Below, piece after piece: positions 7,858-16,375 of a DNA stretch of 45,062 bases. The stretch covers positions 1 through 45,062 of the forward strand of contig CACYKF010000011.1 of assembly GCA_902774905.1 (NCBI GenBank). Reading direction: 5' to 3'. How positions within the stretch are numbered: the first letter of the stretch is position 1; the number at the start of each line of letters is the position of its first letter. The translations under genes were made by a program, and so were the position numbers. Source of the DNA: an uncultured bacterium. Lineage in GTDB: Bacteria > Cyanobacteriota > Vampirovibrionia > Gastranaerophilales > Gastranaerophilaceae. The notes below the pieces were generated by a model. The model made no database searches. It saw nothing but the letters and a program-made list of their open reading frames with translations, and was not told where the DNA came from.

Positions 7858-8886
7858 ATGAAGTATAAAGATTATTACGATATATTAGGTGTAAAAAGAG
7901 GCGCAACGGATTCGGAAATCAAATCCGCATACCGTAAACTTGCAAGAAAATATCACCCTGATGTAAATAAGACAAAAGAAGCAGAAGCTAAATTTAAAGA
8001 AATAAATGAAGCCTATGAAGTATTGGGCGACAAAGCAAAACGCCAAAGATACGATAGTCTTGGAGCAAATTGGCAGGGTGGAGCAGATTACACTCCGCCT
8101 CCGGGGTTTGAAAATTTTGGTTTTAATCCAAACGGCGGAAGTTATCAACAATTTAACTTCGGCGGTGGTGATATGGGCGGATTTAGTGACTTTTTTAGTT
8201 CACTTTTCGGCGATATGATGGGTGCAGGTGCTCGCAATCAAGGCGGTTTTGGCGGATTTGATTTCGGTTCTATGGGGGCTGAACAACCGCGCACACGCAG
8301 AACACAAAGAACATCCCGCACCAAAAAAGAAGACTTGGATATAACATTAAACCTTAATGTTACCGCAAAAGACTTGTTTGGCTCAGAACCGATTACAGTA
8401 CGTTACAACAACATGGAAAAATGTACGCAATGTAATGGCGGAGGGTATTGTTCTCATTGCGGAGGAACAGGAATTGTCCACGAAAATAAATCAATAAAAG
8501 TTAAACTCCCTAAAGAGATTAAAGACGGACAAAAAATCAGACTTAAAGGTGAAGGTAAAGCGGATGCGTACGGGCAAAAAGGCGATATGTATTTAATCGT
8601 TCACCCGAAAGATTCCGAATATGAAATAGACCAAAGCGACCTGACGAAAGAGATTGAAATTACTCCGCCTGAAGCGGTTTTGGGCTGTAAAAAAGAAATA
8701 AAAACGCTGCATGGTAATATTACCATTCGAATTCCGCAAATGACTTCAACAGGCAAAATGTTAAGACTTAAAAATCTTGGTTTACCTAAAAAATCCGGCA
8801 GCTTTGGAAATTTGAACGCAAAAATCAAAATCGTTCTGCCGGAAAAATTGACGGCAAAACAACTGGAACTATACAAACAGATGTAA
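7858..8886 (+). CDS. J-domain co-chaperone (DnaJ/CbpA-like) with a single zinc site
   Basis: Stimulates the ATPase of DnaK and delivers unfolded clients in the cytoplasm. The J-domain (1-66) has the H-P-D triad at 33-35. Residues 70-145 are a Gly/Phe-rich linker. Residues 189-201 carry C-T-Q-C and C-S-H-C (Cys189, 192, 198, 201), which is one zinc centre where true DnaJ has two (four C-x-x-C-x-G-x-G repeats). The two beta-barrel client-binding domains follow ([12 protein letters not shown] and later I-P-Q-M-T-S-T-G-K). At 342 residues it lies between CbpA (about 305) and DnaJ (about 375). It has a strong Shine-Dalgarno (TAGGAG) and no grpE/dnaK beside it. Certain as a J-protein; the subclass is intermediate. 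Confidence 0.88.
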   Translation: MKYKDYYDILGVKRGATDSEIKSAYRKLARKYHPDVNKTKEAEAKFKEINEAYEVLGDKAKRQRYDSLGANWQGGADYTPPPGFENFGFNPNGGSYQQFNFGGGDMGGFSDFFSSLFGDMMGAGARNQGGFGGFDFGSMGAEQPRTRRTQRTSRTKKEDLDITLNLNVTAKDLFGSEPITVRYNNMEKCTQCNGGGYCSHCGGTGIVHENKSIKVKLPKEIKDGQKIRLKGEGKADAYGQKGDMYLIVHPKDSEYEIDQSDLTKEIEITPPEAVLGCKKEIKTLHGNITIRIPQMTSTGKMLRLKNLGLPKKSGSFGNLNAKIKIVLPEKLTAKQLELYKQM

Positions 8887-8900
8887 TATTTTTAGTCAAT

Positions 8901-11900
8901 TTAATGAGTTATCCATTTGAAACTTTTGACATAATTTGTTCCGTTGATGTCACCAAAGATTTCTGACTTAAAGACCCTTACGGCATTTTCTTTGTTAAAG
9001 TTTGGAATTTTATTTATGTTACTTGTCGATTCAGGATTGATTTCATTTATATTAATCCCCGGGATTCTGTTTAATAATCTGTTTAATGAGGCATTGCCGA
9101 TTCTGCCCAGCAGTGTAGAGAAATTCTTTGACAAACTGCCATAGACTTCCATATCCGCAACAAGTGTTTCAAGGTTATAACGCCCTGTCATATACATATT
9201 AAGTTCTTTACCTTCAGAATATACATTGATATCATTTGCCGCACCGTTTTCGAGTTTAATATCTCCGCTAATCTGCGAGAAATCACCTGTTTTTAACGGA
9301 GTAATCAAGTCAATAATACCGTTAACTGAAACTCCTGTTATTCCTCCTGTTACAAGGTTTGCTGCTTTTAACAAATATTCTAAAGAACCGAGTTTTGGCA
9401 TTCTGCCGTTTTTAACCTTAAATGAGCCGTCTCCGCTTAAAGTATCAAGACAATCAACACTGTTTGTACCTTTACAGGAAACTCTCAAATCTCCTGTCAC
9501 AATTCCGTACATTTGTCCCGGCATGTCAAAAATATTTTCACTTATAAGTTCTGCATCGGCATCTTTGATATTCATTGTTGCATTGGATTCAAAGGTTGAA
9601 AGATTTGTTGCGATATCGCCGTCAACCGATCCGTTTGCAAGATTAAACGCATATTTGTCAATATGAAGAATATGGTCATCTCCCATTGTAACTTTTGCAT
9701 TAAAATCTGTCGCTTCCGCTTTTTTGATACGAATTTTATCAGCACTTATTGTTCCGTTTTTAATTATCACCTGCTCAGGTGAAACAGTCATTGTGTTACT
9801 TGAAGTCTCTCTGTTTTTGAGTTTGTTTGTATCATAATCATTAAAAGTATTTGCAATTACATTAAGATCTAAAACATCTGTTTTGACATCAAAATCTTCG
9901 ACTATAAATGGCGGAGTGGTCTTATTAACTATTTTTGCATAAGTTGTTATATCATTTGTAAGAATAACTCCTTTTGCATTGAGATTTATATAATCTTTTT
10001 TCATATCAATATCAATATCTCTGATAGTTGAATCAAAAAGCGGAATATCAACACTTGAAATATTGAGAGTCCCAAGCCCATACGGCGCAAGTGATGTACC
10101 GTTTACAACCATATCAGTCATAAATATTCCCTGCTTAATTGTAGGCTTTTTCAGAATAATATTAAATATTTTCGCATCAGTCGGTTCAAAAGTTTTAATT
10201 TTCAAATTATCAAATTTCAGAATATTATTTTTTAAAAGTGAAACCGCACCTGACATTGAAAGTTGTTTTTGAGTTGAAGTTCTTTTATTTTGAGAAGTTA
10301 TAGTCTGAATATAATCAAGAGCATTAATTTTTATCTTATTCGGAGTTAAAACGGTATCTGCCTTAATTGATACAGGATTAGTTGCAATTCCGTCAATATC
10401 AGTTGCGCCAGACGGTGCGCCCGATAAAGTTGCACCCATATAATAAATTGAAGAATTTTCTTTTACATTAAGAGTAGAATTTGCGTGAATACTGTCTATT
10501 GTTCCGTTGAGTTTTGAATTAAAATTAGCATCACCTTTGAGTTTGACAGGATAAACAGATTTTTCGTTTACAAATTTATCAAAAAATTCCTGATTTAATT
10601 TCCCCGAAACATAAAGATTGAAATACGGATTTTGCAAAATATTTGAAATACTACCATGCAGATATACAGGCATAGAACTCACTTTTGTATTTATTCTGCC
10701 CAAATAAAGTTTATCTCCCCGCATATTTGCTTTGCCTGACAAAACATTTATAACAGCGTCAAGCGGAGCATAGCGGAAACTTATATTTTTAAGTTCGGTA
10801 TCAGAATATATTCCGCCGTTTTTAATTGTTCCTTTAATATTTACATGTCCCTGAATATCCTGAATATTATCTATTTGCTTCTGATATTCCTGAGGCAGAT
10901 TCAGACTGCCTTTCATATCATTAATTGATGCGATATTAAAATTATTAAAATCAAATACTGCATCTTTTATATTCATATATTTATAAATATCTGTTCCCGT
11001 AAATGACAGCGTATAAGGATTGCCGTTAAAAATCCCTTTTAATCCTTTTGCATTCAAAACAGAATGTCTGACATTAAAATTTCCACCGCTAACTTTGATA
11101 GGATTAGCAGAATTCATGTTGGAAAGAATTTTACCATCAACAATAATTTTGTCATAATCAAGTTTTGAGGCATCGGCAACCCCTTTGTATTTACCCGTAA
11201 ATGCGACTTCAAGTTCGCCTAATTCCTTTTTAAAAGGTACAACCATATCAGGTTTCATTGCTCTCCACAGATTAATAAGTTTAAACCTGTCAGAAGTTGC
11301 AACCAAATCCATTGACATATTTTTGGCCGTACCTTTTACATGTATTTTTGAATTGTCTAAATAACCTGTTATATCATAATCCGCATCTTTTTTATCAAAA
11401 TTTACCGTTCCATTAACATTTTCAAACGGCATATAAGTATTTTCAAGGACTGTTGTTGCATTATGCAATACCACTTTGCCTTTTGCAAACAAATCCTCAT
11501 TAAACTTAATTTTTGTTACATCTTCCCCTGCTTTACCGTATATAGTTAAATATAAATCACCTATACCGTTGGGATTAGTAAACGGTTTTACTACCCGTTG
11601 AACTTCAGCCATATCAGGCGAAGTTGTTATGACCTTAATCATATCCGGAATTTTTTGCCCTTTTGTTTCGGCAAATACTTCCATATCTCCAAATACGCTG
11701 CATTTCCCGCTAATTTTTGTTGGTCTTCCGTTTATTGTTCCGGAGGTTGTTTTGAAATTAACATTTCTGTCGTCAAATATAATTTCGCCTGCACCGTTTA
11801 TAAGTTCAAGATTATGTACTTGCGTAAAATGCGCATTTCCTTTCCAAAATTTCAGATATCCAAACAAATGCGGATCAACTTTTTTCCCTGCAGAACGAAG

Positions 11901-13397
11901 ATTTATCACACCAAAACCTGTCGCTTCCATAACGGGAACCGGTCCGAGTTTGAATTTTAACATTTGATGAAGCGGCATAAGAACCGTTTTTGCCGTTTCA
12001 AGCCGAACATTACCGGTACTTTTAATATCGAGTTCAGAATATTTTGAACCGTCAATTTTTGCAAACCCTTTAACCGATACAGTTTCTTTTTTTGTTATCG
12101 GAACAAATACATTCACTTTCATTATTTGCCCGACAAAATCTAAATCTGCCATACCGCCCTCAGGTAGGAGTAAGTGCCTGTTTACAAGGTGCATGCCACG
12201 AAGTTTAACTTTCCCGAAAACTTCAGGGAGTTCACCGTTGCCTATAATATGCAGATGACCTTCGCCCTTCCCCCACAAAGTTGCTTCTTTAAATTTATAA
12301 AAATCCAGTTCAGGCGGCAATTCTCTAAACCAAGGCAAAATCTTTACGACATCTTGCAATTTTGCAGGTTTTATTCCGACTTCCAAATCAAGTACAGGAA
12401 TCTTTTTACCCGAGGATGCAATTTTACCGTTTACGCTGAACTTGAAATCTTTTGATTCTATTGCGGTATTTTTTAAATTTATCCCGTTTGCAATAGTTTC
12501 AATATTTGTATTGAGAGAAAGTTTATCGTGATATATAATTTGAGACGGTTTATCAACTCCTATGACCTCTAAACCCGTTGTCCAAAGAGAAGCATTTACA
12601 AGTTTATGCCCGTATTTTGTAACCTTTGTATCGGCATTAAAATTCAATGTGCCTTTCAATTTTTGAACAACTCCGTTTGTTAAAACAGGAGCATAAGAGG
12701 AGACACTTGACAGGTCAAAATCCTTTAACTGGCCTTGTATTTTCAGCCTGTCATCATTAAATCTGTCTAAAGGCAAATCAAGTTCTATATCAGCAAAATA
12801 CGGAGTGACAGAGTTTTCAACAACAAAATTCCCTTTTGTTGAAAGTTGAATTTTGTCATCAAGAACAAACTTGGCATTGTTTAAATATTCACCGTTGAGA
12901 GCAAGTTTTTTATTATTTGATTTATCATCAAGATTTATTTTATATTCGCCAATATCAAGGTATACTTTTGAAATTGTAAACGGAGTTTCTTTTTTTTCAA
13001 ATTTTATCGGAGTATCACCTAATAAAAACTTTTTATCTTTTGAAAAAACTAAATTAACAACCTCTTTATCTGCAAAAATGTGAGCGATTTCGACTTTTTT
13101 GAAAATCAGCGGAAATAATTTGAGTTTGACTTTAGGATTATCTATTGAAAGCGCTTTTGAACCGTCTTTGTTGAGAACAGAGATATTGTTACTTTTAACC
13201 CAAACAGACGGGAATCCGCCCATAGAAAGTTTTGCCTTGCCTAATTTGACATTATACCCCGAAGCCTGATAGATTTTTTGTTCAATCTCTGATTGGTGTT
13301 TTGGCAGGTTTACAATTGCAGGAATACCCCAAATATAGCCTGCACTTAAAACAAGTGCAAACCCTGTTAAGGTTATAATTTTCCACTTTGCTCTCAT
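8901..13397 (-). CDS. AsmA/TamB-like giant envelope protein (1498 aa)
   Basis: One N-terminal membrane anchor (residues 7-28, I-I-T-L-T-G-F-A-L-V-L-S-A-G-Y) is followed by nearly 1450 residues of repeating short beta strands with alternating hydrophobic residues and Asn/Gly turns, typical of the AsmA/TamB/YhdP family. The C-terminal part (G-D-G-S-F-K-V-K-N-G-R-M-P onward) matches the AsmA C-terminal domain. Such proteins form a long hydrophobic groove in the periplasm, fixed in the inner membrane, and carry phospholipids to the outer membrane or assist outer-membrane protein assembly. Its presence argues for a diderm envelope. No Shine-Dalgarno lies within 15 bases of the ATG, yet a TATAAT (13412-13407) ends nine bases before it, suggesting a near-leaderless message. 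It follows rubrerythrin on the same strand. Confidence 0.82.
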   Translation of the reverse strand: MRAKWKIITLTGFALVLSAGYIWGIPAIVNLPKHQSEIEQKIYQASGYNVKLGKAKLSMGGFPSVWVKSNNISVLNKDGSKALSIDNPKVKLKLFPLIFKKVEIAHIFADKEVVNLVFSKDKKFLLGDTPIKFEKKETPFTISKVYLDIGEYKINLDDKSNNKKLALNGEYLNNAKFVLDDKIQLSTKGNFVVENSVTPYFADIELDLPLDRFNDDRLKIQGQLKDFDLSSVSSYAPVLTNGVVQKLKGTLNFNADTKVTKYGHKLVNASLWTTGLEVIGVDKPSQIIYHDKLSLNTNIETIANGINLKNTAIESKDFKFSVNGKIASSGKKIPVLDLEVGIKPAKLQDVVKILPWFRELPPELDFYKFKEATLWGKGEGHLHIIGNGELPEVFGKVKLRGMHLVNRHLLLPEGGMADLDFVGQIMKVNVFVPITKKETVSVKGFAKIDGSKYSELDIKSTGNVRLETAKTVLMPLHQMLKFKLGPVPVMEATGFGVINLRSAGKKVDPHLFGYLKFWKGNAHFTQVHNLELINGAGEIIFDDRNVNFKTTSGTINGRPTKISGKCSVFGDMEVFAETKGQKIPDMIKVITTSPDMAEVQRVVKPFTNPNGIGDLYLTIYGKAGEDVTKIKFNEDLFAKGKVVLHNATTVLENTYMPFENVNGTVNFDKKDADYDITGYLDNSKIHVKGTAKNMSMDLVATSDRFKLINLWRAMKPDMVVPFKKELGELEVAFTGKYKGVADASKLDYDKIIVDGKILSNMNSANPIKVSGGNFNVRHSVLNAKGLKGIFNGNPYTLSFTGTDIYKYMNIKDAVFDFNNFNIASINDMKGSLNLPQEYQKQIDNIQDIQGHVNIKGTIKNGGIYSDTELKNISFRYAPLDAVINVLSGKANMRGDKLYLGRINTKVSSMPVYLHGSISNILQNPYFNLYVSGKLNQEFFDKFVNEKSVYPVKLKGDANFNSKLNGTIDSIHANSTLNVKENSSIYYMGATLSGAPSGATDIDGIATNPVSIKADTVLTPNKIKINALDYIQTITSQNKRTSTQKQLSMSGAVSLLKNNILKFDNLKIKTFEPTDAKIFNIILKKPTIKQGIFMTDMVVNGTSLAPYGLGTLNISSVDIPLFDSTIRDIDIDMKKDYINLNAKGVILTNDITTYAKIVNKTTPPFIVEDFDVKTDVLDLNVIANTFNDYDTNKLKNRETSSNTMTVSPEQVIIKNGTISADKIRIKKAEATDFNAKVTMGDDHILHIDKYAFNLANGSVDGDIATNLSTFESNATMNIKDADAELISENIFDMPGQMYGIVTGDLRVSCKGTNSVDCLDTLSGDGSFKVKNGRMPKLGSLEYLLKAANLVTGGITGVSVNGIIDLITPLKTGDFSQISGDIKLENGAANDINVYSEGKELNMYMTGRYNLETLVADMEVYGSLSKNFSTLLGRIGNASLNRLLNRIPGININEINPESTSNINKIPNFNKENAVRVFKSEIFGDINGTNYVKSFKWITH

Positions 13398-13446
13398 ATT
13401 ACATTTATTATAATATAATTCTTTGTATTATGATACTCCTCCAAAT

Positions 13447-14025
13447 TTAGTATTTTTCGCATAAAAGTTGGAAATAACCTTTTTTGTGATGACAATTAGG
13501 GCAGTAGTCAGGTGCGCAGTTACCATCATGAATAAATCCACATTCACGACATATCCATTTTTGCTCTGTTTCTTTTTTAAATATCGTGCCGTTAATTAAA
13601 TTGTCATATAGTTGCTGAAATCTGTTGGCGTGATGCTTTTCGGAATTAATAATGTGTTTAAAAGTAGACGCAACAGAATCAAAGCCTTCTTCAAGTGCTA
13701 TTTTTTCTGCATTAGAATAAAGAGTTGTGTATTCTTCTGTTTCGCCGTCGATTGCACTCAATAAATTTTCTTCGGTTGACCCAAGAATAAAGGGATAACA
13801 GGAATTTACATTCCCGTCCGGTGTCATTCCTATATGTTTATAAAAAAGTTTTGCATGTTCATATTCATTATGCGCAGTTTGTTCAAAAATTTCTGCTATC
13901 TGTTCATAACCTTCTTTCTTTGCAATTGATGCAAACATCGTATATCTGTTGCGAGCCATTGATTCGCCTGCAAAAGCGTTTAAAAGTTGTTGTTCTGTTT
14001 TTGAACCTCTGAAATTTATTGACAT
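13447..14025 (-). CDS. rbr: Rubrerythrin
   Basis: Peroxide-reducing non-haem diiron protein of anaerobes. Residues 1-145 form the ferritin-like four-helix domain with F-A-G-E-S-M-A-R-N-R-Y (E21) and H-N-E-Y-E-H (52-57) as iron ligands, and H-I-I-N-S-E-K-H-H-A as the second pair. The C-terminus is a rubredoxin-like iron domain with C-R-E-C-G and C-P-N-C. The start at 14025 (MSINFRG) is preferred over an ATG eight codons upstream because AAGGAG sits six bases before it. 192 residues is the usual length. It implies an oxidative-stress defence in a strict anaerobe, in line with Rex nearby. Confidence 0.95.
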   Translation of the reverse strand: MSINFRGSKTEQQLLNAFAGESMARNRYTMFASIAKKEGYEQIAEIFEQTAHNEYEHAKLFYKHIGMTPDGNVNSCYPFILGSTEENLLSAIDGETEEYTTLYSNAEKIALEEGFDSVASTFKHIINSEKHHANRFQQLYDNLINGTIFKKETEQKWICRECGFIHDGNCAPDYCPNCHHKKGYFQLLCEKY

Positions 14026-14187
14026 TTTATACTCCTTTTTATAAATCATGTTATTTTAAGGAATTTTGTTCTACCCACGATTTACTACCTGATAAGGTAA
14101 TTTTTTAAATATTTTTTTCTACTTTTTGGCGATTATTTGAAAAAATAAAACATTCATAATGAAACTGTTATGATAGTTAGGAAAATT

Positions 14188-14352
14188 ATGGCAGATTTGT
14201 TGCATTTCACAAAAAAAATTGCACAACAGATTAACTACTACGATGCAATTATAGACTTTTCTCAGGACACTCATTGGTTTAATCCGTTTTATACCCCCAA
14301 AGAGATTATGGTAATTTGGAGTGATGACGAAGATAAATTCAATAAATATTAA
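14188..14352 (+). CDS. Small unknown protein (54 aa)
   Basis: A short gene starting MADLLHFTKK and ending D-E-D-K-F-N-K-Y, with TTAGGA seven bases before the chosen ATG. An ATG at 14170 in the same frame lacks such a site. The peptide is aromatic-rich (T-H-W-F-N-P-F-Y-T-P-K-E) and acidic at the end, and has no membrane segment. An overlapping reverse-strand frame is longer, but it lacks a ribosome site and is very Phe/Ile-rich, as expected of antisense. I see no family. The call rests on the ribosome site and balanced composition. Confidence 0.5.
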   Translation: MADLLHFTKKIAQQINYYDAIIDFSQDTHWFNPFYTPKEIMVIWSDDEDKFNKY

Positions 14353-14432
14353 GAATTTTTGAAAAACATAGCAAAAAATATTTTTCTTGTGTATTATTAA
14401 TTCCATATCCTATAAAGTTATTGGAATAAGAC

Positions 14433-15284
14433 ATGCTATCTTTAACAGAACAAGAAAAAGAACGAATATTTAAGCCGGATTTTAATTCAAAATCAGGTCG
14501 TGAGTTGCTTGCATTCTATCTTCAGACAAAATTTAAACAGATATTTTTGTATGATAAAAAACAGCAAACCCCGATTATAAATGCTATTGCTCCTGATTTC
14601 ATTTCAAGGTTTACAAAAAGAATAATAAATAATCCGTCAAAAAGACTTTTGATTGGTGTAACAGGAGAATCTGCGTCAGGAAAATCCACAATTTGTTCAG
14701 AAATTCAAAATGTAATAGGTCAGTTTGACATGCCTGTAACAGTTTTGAGTACGGATAATTATTTCAACGACATTTCAGACTTAATCAATAAATACGGTTC
14801 TTTTGACAGTGTTCGTGACAACGGATATGATGTTGATGCACCGACAAGTTTTCAACTTGAAATTTTAAGACAGGATTTGGAAGATTTATCTGTCGGACTT
14901 GATGTTAAGGCGCCAATGTATCTGCCTAACGGCACCGGAGTTTCTGTTCCTAACGCAATTTATGTTAAATCTCAAAAAATCATTATTGTTGAGGGTATTG
15001 CAACAATGTATGATGAAGTAAAAGATATTTTTGATATTAAAATATATGTTGAAACCGAAAACGAACTTCGCCGTTCAAGATTTATGTCCAGAGCGGTTGA
15101 AGAAAGAAATCAGGACAAAGAAAATGCCCTCAAACATTGGAATTATATTTCTAATGCGGGAGAAAAATATGTTAAACCGTTCAGAAAAGAAGCAGATTTG
15201 GTACTAAACGGCAATTCAGATTTAGGTTATTTTGCACAAATTTTAGAATACATATACAATATTACAAATAACTTTGAAAATTAA
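14433..15284 (+). CDS. Uridine kinase / phosphoribulokinase-family P-loop kinase
   Basis: A 283-residue P-loop kinase. Walker A is G-E-S-A-S-G-K-S (78-85), followed by L-S-T-D-N-Y-F (catalytic Asp region of uridine kinases), F-D-S-V-R-D-N-G-Y-D-V-D-A-P-T-S-F (substrate-binding block) and I-I-I-V-E-G-I (Walker B-like). The lid region is R-R-S-R-F-M-S-R-A-V-E-E-R. This is the arrangement of Udk and bacterial PRK-like proteins that phosphorylate uridine/cytidine or a related sugar. About 70 N-terminal residues precede the P-loop, more than in Udk (about 10), so the true substrate may differ. It stands alone and converges with the next gene one base apart. Confidence 0.75.
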   Translation: MLSLTEQEKERIFKPDFNSKSGRELLAFYLQTKFKQIFLYDKKQQTPIINAIAPDFISRFTKRIINNPSKRLLIGVTGESASGKSTICSEIQNVIGQFDMPVTVLSTDNYFNDISDLINKYGSFDSVRDNGYDVDAPTSFQLEILRQDLEDLSVGLDVKAPMYLPNGTGVSVPNAIYVKSQKIIIVEGIATMYDEVKDIFDIKIYVETENELRRSRFMSRAVEERNQDKENALKHWNYISNAGEKYVKPFRKEADLVLNGNSDLGYFAQILEYIYNITNNFEN

Positions 15285-15285
15285 T

Positions 15286-15696
15286 TTACTTTATAATTAG
15301 TACTTTTCCGTTATTTATAACTTTTACGAGTTTACCCGTGGCATCACGAACAAACTCATTGATATAGTTGTTCTGCGGAGAAGTCTTTGATGTAAATTTT
15401 TCTATATGATGAGTAAAAGAGTCTTTGACGAAAGTTTTAATTTCTCTCACATACTCCTGCGTTTTGCTTTTATATGTCTCAATACAGCCATCGGGAGTAT
15501 ATTCTTTATGCAAATGTCCTATTACTTCCTTTTTTTCGTTAAATTCTACGCTGTCAACATCTCTGCAAAGTTTGTCATATTTTATTCTGCGTACAAGATT
15601 TTGCCTGTCATCAAAAGTTTCTAATATATTGTGACTTTTATCGTGATAGCGTATATCTCTGTTTCCAAAAGATACCGGACTAAAATTTACCTTCAT
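15286..15696 (-). CDS. Unknown 136-aa protein with N-terminal SPVSFGN motif
   Basis: Not recognised. It begins M-K-V-N-F-S-P-V-S-F-G-N-R, a short motif (V-x-F-G near the N-terminus) shared with four other unrelated proteins in this window. The rest is charged and beta-prone, with a turn like E-Y-T-P-D-G-C-I-E-T-Y-K, recalling YD-repeat units, and a final V-K-V-I-N-N-G-K-V-L-I. No signal peptide or membrane helix. It begins nine bases after rex with an AGGA site, so it is the third gene of the dxs-rex transcript if the hairpin between dxs and rex is read through. Confidence 0.7.
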   Translation of the reverse strand: MKVNFSPVSFGNRDIRYHDKSHNILETFDDRQNLVRRIKYDKLCRDVDSVEFNEKKEVIGHLHKEYTPDGCIETYKSKTQEYVREIKTFVKDSFTHHIEKFTSKTSPQNNYINEFVRDATGKLVKVINNGKVLIIK

Positions 15697-15705
15697 TTTC
15701 TTATC

Positions 15706-16323
15706 CTAATTTAAATCATAAGTGAACTGCAGAAAATTACCCATTAAGTTTTCATTCCAAACCTGAACTTCATCAGGTACATCAAGAACTGTCGGAGTGA
15801 AATTCCAAATATACTTTATACCGGCATTTACAAGAAAATTTGCGGTTGTTTGTGCGTATGGAGCAGGAACAGTTAAAATTGCAATATCAATGTAATGTTG
15901 CCAAACATATCTTGGAAGTTCTTTAATATCAAGAATTTTCTTGTTATTAATTTCCTTACCTATTTTATCACCATCGTTATCAAAAAGGCAAACAATATTT
16001 AGTCCGTAGTTTGCAAAATTGTCATATTTTGCAAGTGCCATACCGAGATTACCCGCACCGACAATGTACGCTTTTTTGTTCTTTGAAAACCCCAAATTTG
16101 TTTCTATTGATTTTTTTAATTCTTTGACTATGTATCCGACTCTCGATTTGCCTGAATTATTAAGCAAACTGATATCTTTGCGAACCTGCGAATCGTCAAT
16201 TTTTAAAAGTGCCGAAATTTGTCCGCTGGAAATATATTCCTCACCTTTATTAAGGTAATCATTCAAAATACAATGATACAATGTAAGTCTGTTTATTACT
16301 TTGTCGGATATTTGTTTTTTCAT
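15706..16323 (-). CDS. rex: Redox-sensing transcriptional repressor Rex
   Basis: Senses the NADH/NAD+ ratio and represses fermentation and respiratory genes. The N-terminal winged helix (1-75) contains I-S-S-G-Q-I-S-A-L-L-K-I-D-D-S-Q-V-R-K-D. The Rossmann domain carries I-V-G-A-G-N-L-G (87-94), then C-L-F-D-N-D and I-L-T-V-P. From ATG at 16323 the protein is 205 residues, typical of Rex. A longer frame back to a TTG at 16392 is rejected because it would translate the dxs terminator. There is no Shine-Dalgarno; a TATAAT (16335-16330) ends six bases before the ATG, so the message may be leaderless. No clear TTGTGAA-N4-TTCACAA operator was found beside it. Confidence 0.92.
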   Translation of the reverse strand: MKKQISDKVINRLTLYHCILNDYLNKGEEYISSGQISALLKIDDSQVRKDISLLNNSGKSRVGYIVKELKKSIETNLGFSKNKKAYIVGAGNLGMALAKYDNFANYGLNIVCLFDNDGDKIGKEINNKKILDIKELPRYVWQHYIDIAILTVPAPYAQTTANFLVNAGIKYIWNFTPTVLDVPDEVQVWNENLMGNFLQFTYDLN

Positions 16324-16344
16324 AAAATTATTATACACAATAAT

Positions 16345-16372
16345 AAAAAACGGAGTATTTGCTCCGTTTTTT
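16345..16372 (-). terminator. Intrinsic terminator after dxs
   Basis: AAAAAACGGAG, six-base loop, CTCCGTTTTTT. The stem ends four bases from the dxs stop and lies between dxs and rex, so rex may be partly uncoupled from dxs. Confidence 0.8.
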
Positions 16373-16375
16373 ATT

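Noticed and set aside
9226-13083. Several forward-strand frames of 69-146 codons inside the AsmA-like gene
   Set aside because: All are antisense to a continuous 1498-residue frame of uniform composition and have no ribosome sites.
14119-14406. 95-codon reverse-strand frame opposite the 54-aa gene
   Set aside because: Phe/Ile/Cys-rich antisense composition and no ribosome site, whereas the forward frame has TTAGGA at good spacing.
16323-16340. Rex operator at the rex promoter (TTGTGTATAATAATTTT)
   Set aside because: Only the first half TTGTG matches; the second half TTCACAA is missing.
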